Positions 12,145 to 14,568 of a DNA stretch of 14,568 nt are shown here, in pieces. The notes below the pieces were generated by a model, which was not told where the DNA came from, did not search any database, and saw nothing but the letters and a program-made list of their open reading frames with translations. The DNA comes from JAMCRM01 sp041685075 (GTDB taxonomy: Bacteria; Acidobacteriota; Terriglobia; Bryobacterales; Bryobacteraceae), in NCBI GenBank assembly GCA_041685075.1, contig JAWLGN010000133.1, forward strand, positions 1-14,568, given 5' to 3'. Position 1 is the stretch's first letter. The number at the start of each line of letters is the position of its first letter. The position numbers were made by a program, and so were the translations under genes.

Positions 12145-13311
12145 ATGGATTTTCCGGAAGATCGAGAGGGAGCACAGACTCCCCAGGGAAGCGCCACGTC
12201 TTCCGAGGAGCAGCAGCCGGACGCCGAAACGGCGCCGCCTGCCGCCCCCGAGGACTACGCCGAGGAGACCGGCTACACGGACGACGACTACTACGACGGC
12301 TATCCCACGGAGGAGTCGTCCGGCGCCGCCGCCGTGCCTGCCGTAGCCGATAAACAGCCGCCCGCCGCATCGGCGGGTGGAGCCGGCGCGCCGCCTCCCG
12401 AGCCGCCCTCCTCCGGCGAGGAAGACGATGAGGAAGATGGCATGCTCCGCATGTCCTTCCTCGAGCACCTGGAGGAGCTGCGCGCCCGCATCATCAAGGC
12501 GCTGCTCGGTATCGGCGTCGCTTTCGTCCTCAGCCTGACCTTCACCAACCAACTGTGGAGCGTGGTTTCGGCCCCGGCCGTGGACGCGCTGCGCTCGCTG
12601 GGGTACGAGAATCCTCAACTGACCCAGATCAAGCCCATGGAAGTCTTCAACGTGATCTGGATCAAGCTCCCCATCCTGTGCTCCATCTTCCTGGCTTCCC
12701 CCTGGGTGCTCTACCAGGTCTGGGCGTTCATTTCCCCCGGGCTCTACCGCCGGGAGCGGCGCTGGGCCGTTCCGTTTATCGTCTGCTCGGCGGGACTCTT
12801 TATCGCCGGCGGCCTGTTCGCTTATTTCGTCGCATTCCGCTTCGGACTGACGTTCCTGCTGGGCATCGGGCGTGGCAATTACATCACCCCCATGGTCTCG
12901 GTGACCGAGTACTTCGACCTGTTTGTCAATGTGACCCTGGGGGTAGGGATCATCTTTGAGCTGCCTGTCCTGGTTTTCTTTTTGACTCTGTTACGCATCG
13001 TCACTCCCGGGTTCCTCATCCGCAATAGCCGGTACGCCATCCTGGTGATCTTCGTGCTGGCGGCGCTGGTCACCCCCACCCCGGACATCTTCAACCTGAT
13101 GATGTTCGCGGTCCCCATGGTGCTGCTGTTTTTTGTGGGTATTTTCAGCAGTTATCTACTCGTATTACACCGCGAGAATCGCCGCTTCCCCTGGATTAAG
13201 ATGTTTTACGTGATCGCCGTAGGGCTGTTATTGGGAGCGGGTGCAGTGTATCTGGCTATAACTAAATACGGCTATCAACTGGTACTGCACTGGCCATTTT
13301 TGACCCGGTAG
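12145..13311 (+). CDS. tatC: Sec-independent translocase subunit TatC with long acidic N-terminal extension
   Basis: TatC is the six-helix membrane core that recognises the twin-arginine signal. The usual start block MSFLEHLEELRARI begins only at residue 103. From there come IKPMEVFNVIWIKL, SPWVLYQVWAFISPGLYRRE, GGLFAYFVAFRFGLTFLL, VTEYFDLFVNVTLGVGIIFE with the conserved FELP, and VTPTPDIFNLMMFAVPM; six membrane segments can be placed, so the core is complete. Residues 1-99 are extra: Glu/Asp/Pro/Ala-rich, with YTDDDYYDGYPTEES (44-58) and GEEDDEEDG (91-99). This tail would be cytoplasmic. The ATG at 12145 has no good Shine-Dalgarno and is 5 bases past the tatA stop, so it may be coupled to tatA. 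A second ATG at 12442 has GAGGAAG 5 bases upstream and would give a normal-length TatC of 289 residues. Confidence 0.92.
   Translation: MDFPEDREGAQTPQGSATSSEEQQPDAETAPPAAPEDYAEETGYTDDDYYDGYPTEESSGAAAVPAVADKQPPAASAGGAGAPPPEPPSSGEEDDEEDGMLRMSFLEHLEELRARIIKALLGIGVAFVLSLTFTNQLWSVVSAPAVDALRSLGYENPQLTQIKPMEVFNVIWIKLPILCSIFLASPWVLYQVWAFISPGLYRRERRWAVPFIVCSAGLFIAGGLFAYFVAFRFGLTFLLGIGRGNYITPMVSVTEYFDLFVNVTLGVGIIFELPVLVFFLTLLRIVTPGFLIRNSRYAILVIFVLAALVTPTPDIFNLMMFAVPMVLLFFVGIFSSYLLVLHRENRRFPWIKMFYVIAVGLLLGAGAVYLAITKYGYQLVLHWPFLTR
12430..12444 (+). promoter_or_regulatory. Possible internal translation start of tatC
   Basis: GAGGAAG (12430-12436) precedes the in-frame ATG at 12442-12444, three codons before the conserved MSFLEHLEELR block. 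It could give a short TatC. The same purines also encode the acidic Glu/Asp run, so the match may be a by-product of coding. Confidence 0.35.
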
Positions 13312-13395
13312 TGGTTCCATTTTTGTAGAGTAAGGCGCTCGAATCGTTGTACCATCGAACAGGCGCGTCCAACGACGGATTTGGAGCAAGCCTGC
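13312..13395 (+). other. Intergenic region between tatC and the small basic gene
   Basis: This 84-base gap is less GC-rich than its surroundings. It contains a T-run (13320-13324) shortly after the tatC stop; CCATTTTTG appears both there and in the last codons of tatC. I find no convincing hairpin or paired -35/-10. GGAG at 13383-13386 is the ribosome site of the next gene. Confidence 0.4.
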
Positions 13396-13638
13396 ATGGA
13401 TCTTTATAAGGCGATTCGGCAGTTGTATGAGGAACGGGACCGATTGGGCCGCGTCATAGCCTCGCTCGAGGAGTTGCAGAAGGCGGCCGGCGGCGAGGAA
13501 CAGGCCAAGCCCGCGAAGCGCCGGGGACGTAAGACCATGAGCCCGGAAGAGCGGCGGCAAGTCTCCGAGCGCATGAAACAGTACTGGGCGGCACGGCGAA
13601 AGAAAGAGAAGGCCAAGCTGCCCGGCGGAGGCGGTTGA
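13396..13638 (+). CDS. Small basic, probably nucleic-acid-binding protein
   Basis: An 80-residue protein in two parts. Residues 1-31 form a probable helical or coiled-coil segment (LYKAIRQLYEERDRLGRVIA). Residues 38-75 are strongly basic: AKPAKRRGRK, which resembles an AT-hook-like RGR core, then TMSPEERRQVSERMKQYWAA and a Lys/Arg-rich end. The second stretch resembles NUMOD3-like DNA-binding motifs (S-x-E-x-R-x-x-x-S-x-x-M-x-x-x-W), and small proteins of this type are common in Acidobacteria, as far as I recall. A role in DNA or RNA binding is inference. A TTG at 13381 could add five residues, but GGAG (13383-13386) 9 bases before the ATG at 13396 supports the shorter form. It is convergent with the methyltransferase gene, 18 bases apart. 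Confidence 0.7.
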   Translation: MDLYKAIRQLYEERDRLGRVIASLEELQKAAGGEEQAKPAKRRGRKTMSPEERRQVSERMKQYWAARRKKEKAKLPGGGG

Positions 13639-13655
13639 CCTCCCGGTCCGGGGTC
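13637..13655. terminator. Weak bidirectional hairpin between convergent genes
   Basis: GACCTC (13637-13642) can pair with GGGGTC (13650-13655), with one G-U pair and a 7-base loop. It fills the 18-base gap between the stops of two convergent genes. No clear U-tract is seen, so this is a weak candidate. Confidence 0.25.
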
Positions 13656-13656
13656 T

Positions 13657-14340
13657 TCAGGTCAGTTTCTTGAAAAACCAGAGCCAAAAGTACTGGCTCC
13701 CGGCGCCGTGCCGGTAGCGTGGCTCGAAGCCGCATTGTTCCGCCAGCTCCACGGCTTCTTCATCGGAGAAGGGCACTCCCAGCCAGGTATCGTCCGGGGA
13801 GGTTTCGATCGAGGAATCGCCCTGCACCTGAAATTTGAACAGCGCCCCTGGGCGCAGCAGGCGATGCACCTCCCGCACGTAGTTGTAGATCACGTCGCGG
13901 CTGGGGATGTGCTGGAACACGATGGAAGAAAAGGCAAAATCAAAGTCCACGTCGCCCAGCACCGCCAGGTCCGTACCGTTGTTCTGAAAGACGTGGGCTC
14001 CGGGGAAGCCGGCCAGCGCGGCCCTGGCACGTTCCACCATCTCGCCGCTGATGTCCACGCCGTAGACTTCGCCGAAGACCTTGGCTAAAGCGCGGGTCAC
14101 CCGGCCGGCGCCGCATCCAATCTCGAGTACTCTCATCTGCTTGGGGTCTTTTCCCTGGCAGATATTGATCATGTCGTTCAGGATCTGCTCGGCGACGGTA
14201 CGTTCACCGGAGGCGAAGAAATCCTCATCGGTCCAGGACCGGCAGGCGGTATTGACGTAGTAGCGGGCATTCTCCCGCGCCCGGCGGTCCCAGTCGTCGC
14301 GCATTTTCTGGAGTTGCTTTTCGAGATCGGCAGTGCTCAT
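13657..14340 (-). CDS. Class I SAM-dependent methyltransferase
   Basis: A 227-residue Rossmann-fold methyltransferase (Methyltransf_11/25 type). Motif I is VLEIGCGAG (71-79), the acidic residue that holds the SAM ribose is D96 in GVDIS, and the strand-4/5 region reads FDFAFSSIVFQHI (133-145) then REVHRLLRPGALFKF (156-170). A helical N-terminal cap (1-60, LQKMRDDWDRRARENARYYV) probably helps form the substrate pocket. The substrate is not evident. The frame remains open back to 14523, but that would run through the tRNA gene, so the start is at one of two adjacent ATGs, 14343 or 14340. There is no Shine-Dalgarno; TACAAT lies 5 bases before the first ATG, so the message is probably leaderless. 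It stands alone, divergent from tRNA-Ala. Confidence 0.87.
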   Translation of the reverse strand: MSTADLEKQLQKMRDDWDRRARENARYYVNTACRSWTDEDFFASGERTVAEQILNDMINICQGKDPKQMRVLEIGCGAGRVTRALAKVFGEVYGVDISGEMVERARAALAGFPGAHVFQNNGTDLAVLGDVDFDFAFSSIVFQHIPSRDVIYNYVREVHRLLRPGALFKFQVQGDSSIETSPDDTWLGVPFSDEEAVELAEQCGFEPRYRHGAGSQYFWLWFFKKLT

Positions 14341-14345
14341 CATGC

Positions 14346-14356
14346 TATATTGTAAT
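14346..14356. promoter_or_regulatory. Overlapping divergent -10 elements (tRNA-Ala and methyltransferase)
   Basis: On the plus strand TGC-TATATT (14343-14351) is an extended -10 placed 15 bases before the tRNA. On the minus strand TACAAT (14354-14349) lies 5-8 bases before the methyltransferase ATGs. The two sites share bases, so the promoters may compete. Confidence 0.4.
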
Positions 14357-14366
14357 AGGCCTGTGT

Positions 14367-14442
14367 GGGCGGCTAGCTCAGCTGGGAGAGCACGGCGTTC
14401 GCAACGCCGGGGTCGTGGGTTCGAATCCCATGCCGTCCACCA
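14367..14442 (+). tRNA. tRNA-Ala (anticodon CGC)
   Basis: A complete cloverleaf with encoded CCA. The acceptor stem GGGCGGC (14367-14373) pairs with GCCGTCC (14432-14438) and includes the G3:U70 wobble pair that identifies alanine tRNAs. The D arm is GCTC-AGCTGGGA-GAGC, the anticodon stem CGGCG/CGCCG closes the loop TTCGCAA with anticodon CGC (reads GCG), the variable loop is 5 bases, and the T arm carries TTCGAAT. Discriminator A is at 14439 and CCA at 14440-14442. All stems are intact, so it should be functional. Confidence 0.97.
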
Positions 14443-14485
14443 TCCTATCCTTCCCCGGCCAGCTTTAACCGGCTCTACGCCATTA

Positions 14486-14502
14486 ATGGGGGCAGACCCC
14501 AT
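14486..14502. repeat. Hairpin ATGGGG/CCCCAT, possible IS end or REP-like element
   Basis: Arms ATGGGG (14486-14491) and CCCCAT (14497-14502) flank the loop GCAGA. It lies between the tRNA and the partial transposase, 11 bases past the transposase stop when read on the minus strand. That is where an insertion-sequence terminus would be expected. Confidence 0.45.
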
Positions 14503-14513
14503 GCCCGACCACC

Positions 14514-14568
14514 TCAAGAACACATAATCCTAACGCGTAATCGGTAGTTGTTGAAGTTGCGAAAGCCG
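14514..14568 (-). CDS. Partial transposase, C-terminal end (ISL3-like)
   Basis: Reading the minus strand inward from the right edge, one frame gives GFRNFNNYRLRVRIMCS and then TGA at 14516-14514. The pattern GFRNFxNYRLRV is one I associate with the C-terminus of ISL3-family (IS204/IS1001/IS1096/IS1165) DDE transposases. Only 17 residues are in the window, so the family call rests on that motif alone and the state of the rest of the gene is unknown. It lies 71 bases beyond the tRNA-Ala gene and is followed by a hairpin that may be the end of the element. Confidence 0.55.
   Translation of the reverse strand, partial: GFRNFNNYRLRVRIMCS

Noticed and set aside
14344..14523. N-terminal extension of the methyltransferase through the tRNA
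   Set aside because: The frame is open by chance across tRNA-Ala on the other strand; the extension has no family similarity and the tandem ATGs at 14340-14343 sit beside a -10 box.
1..14568. CRISPR array, toxin-antitoxin pair, phage or defence system, biosynthetic cluster
   Set aside because: I looked on both strands for spaced direct repeats, phage or restriction genes and clustered biosynthetic enzymes and saw none. Apart from the transposase end at the right edge the window is ordinary chromosomal content.

Overview
This is a GC-rich, gene-dense chromosomal window, most likely from an Acidobacteriota member of the Bryobacter/Solibacter type. That placement is an inference: it rests on base composition, on Tat-exported hydrolases and secreted peptidases, on a TatA with an FGPKKLPELG core, and on general protein style. 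No marker here is decisive. Most of the window is housekeeping and envelope biology, and I see no defence system, CRISPR array or prophage.

Layout. Positions 10100 down to 47 form one long minus-strand run. In transcription order it holds rsfS and rlmH (ribosome silencing and 23S rRNA methylation, joined by a GTGA overlap), a Tat-signal alpha/beta hydrolase, an M14 carboxypeptidase, accD, folC, a PlsC-like acyltransferase, a DsbA-like thioredoxin-fold protein, an M28 aminopeptidase (again a GTGA overlap), an unknown helical protein, and a lipoprotein with a PepSY-like tail. From 10140 the coding switches to the plus strand: an unknown exported coiled-coil protein with a His/Asp cluster, hpt (ATGA overlap), then tatA-tatC under their own promoter, then a small basic protein. 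A class I methyltransferase on the minus strand converges on that small gene. It is divergent from a complete tRNA-Ala(CGC). At the extreme right edge, about 70 bases past the tRNA, is the C-terminal end of what looks like an ISL3-type transposase, so the window probably ends inside an insertion sequence beside a tRNA gene.

How it fits together. AccD and the PlsC-like protein belong to fatty acid and phospholipid synthesis, FolC to folate, Hpt to purine salvage. TatA and TatC make a minimal TatAC translocase, and the alpha/beta hydrolase at 8099-9202 carries a clear RRDFS Tat signal and is a plausible client. The DsbA-like, M28, M14 and lipoprotein genes encode exported proteins.

The points most worth a second look are: a probable CTG start for rsfS, a TatC with an unusual ~100-residue acidic Tyr/Pro-rich N-terminal extension resembling the TatA tail, several start codons placed so close to a -10 hexamer that leaderless transcripts are likely, the unknown exported protein at 10140-10973, and the IS end next to the tRNA.
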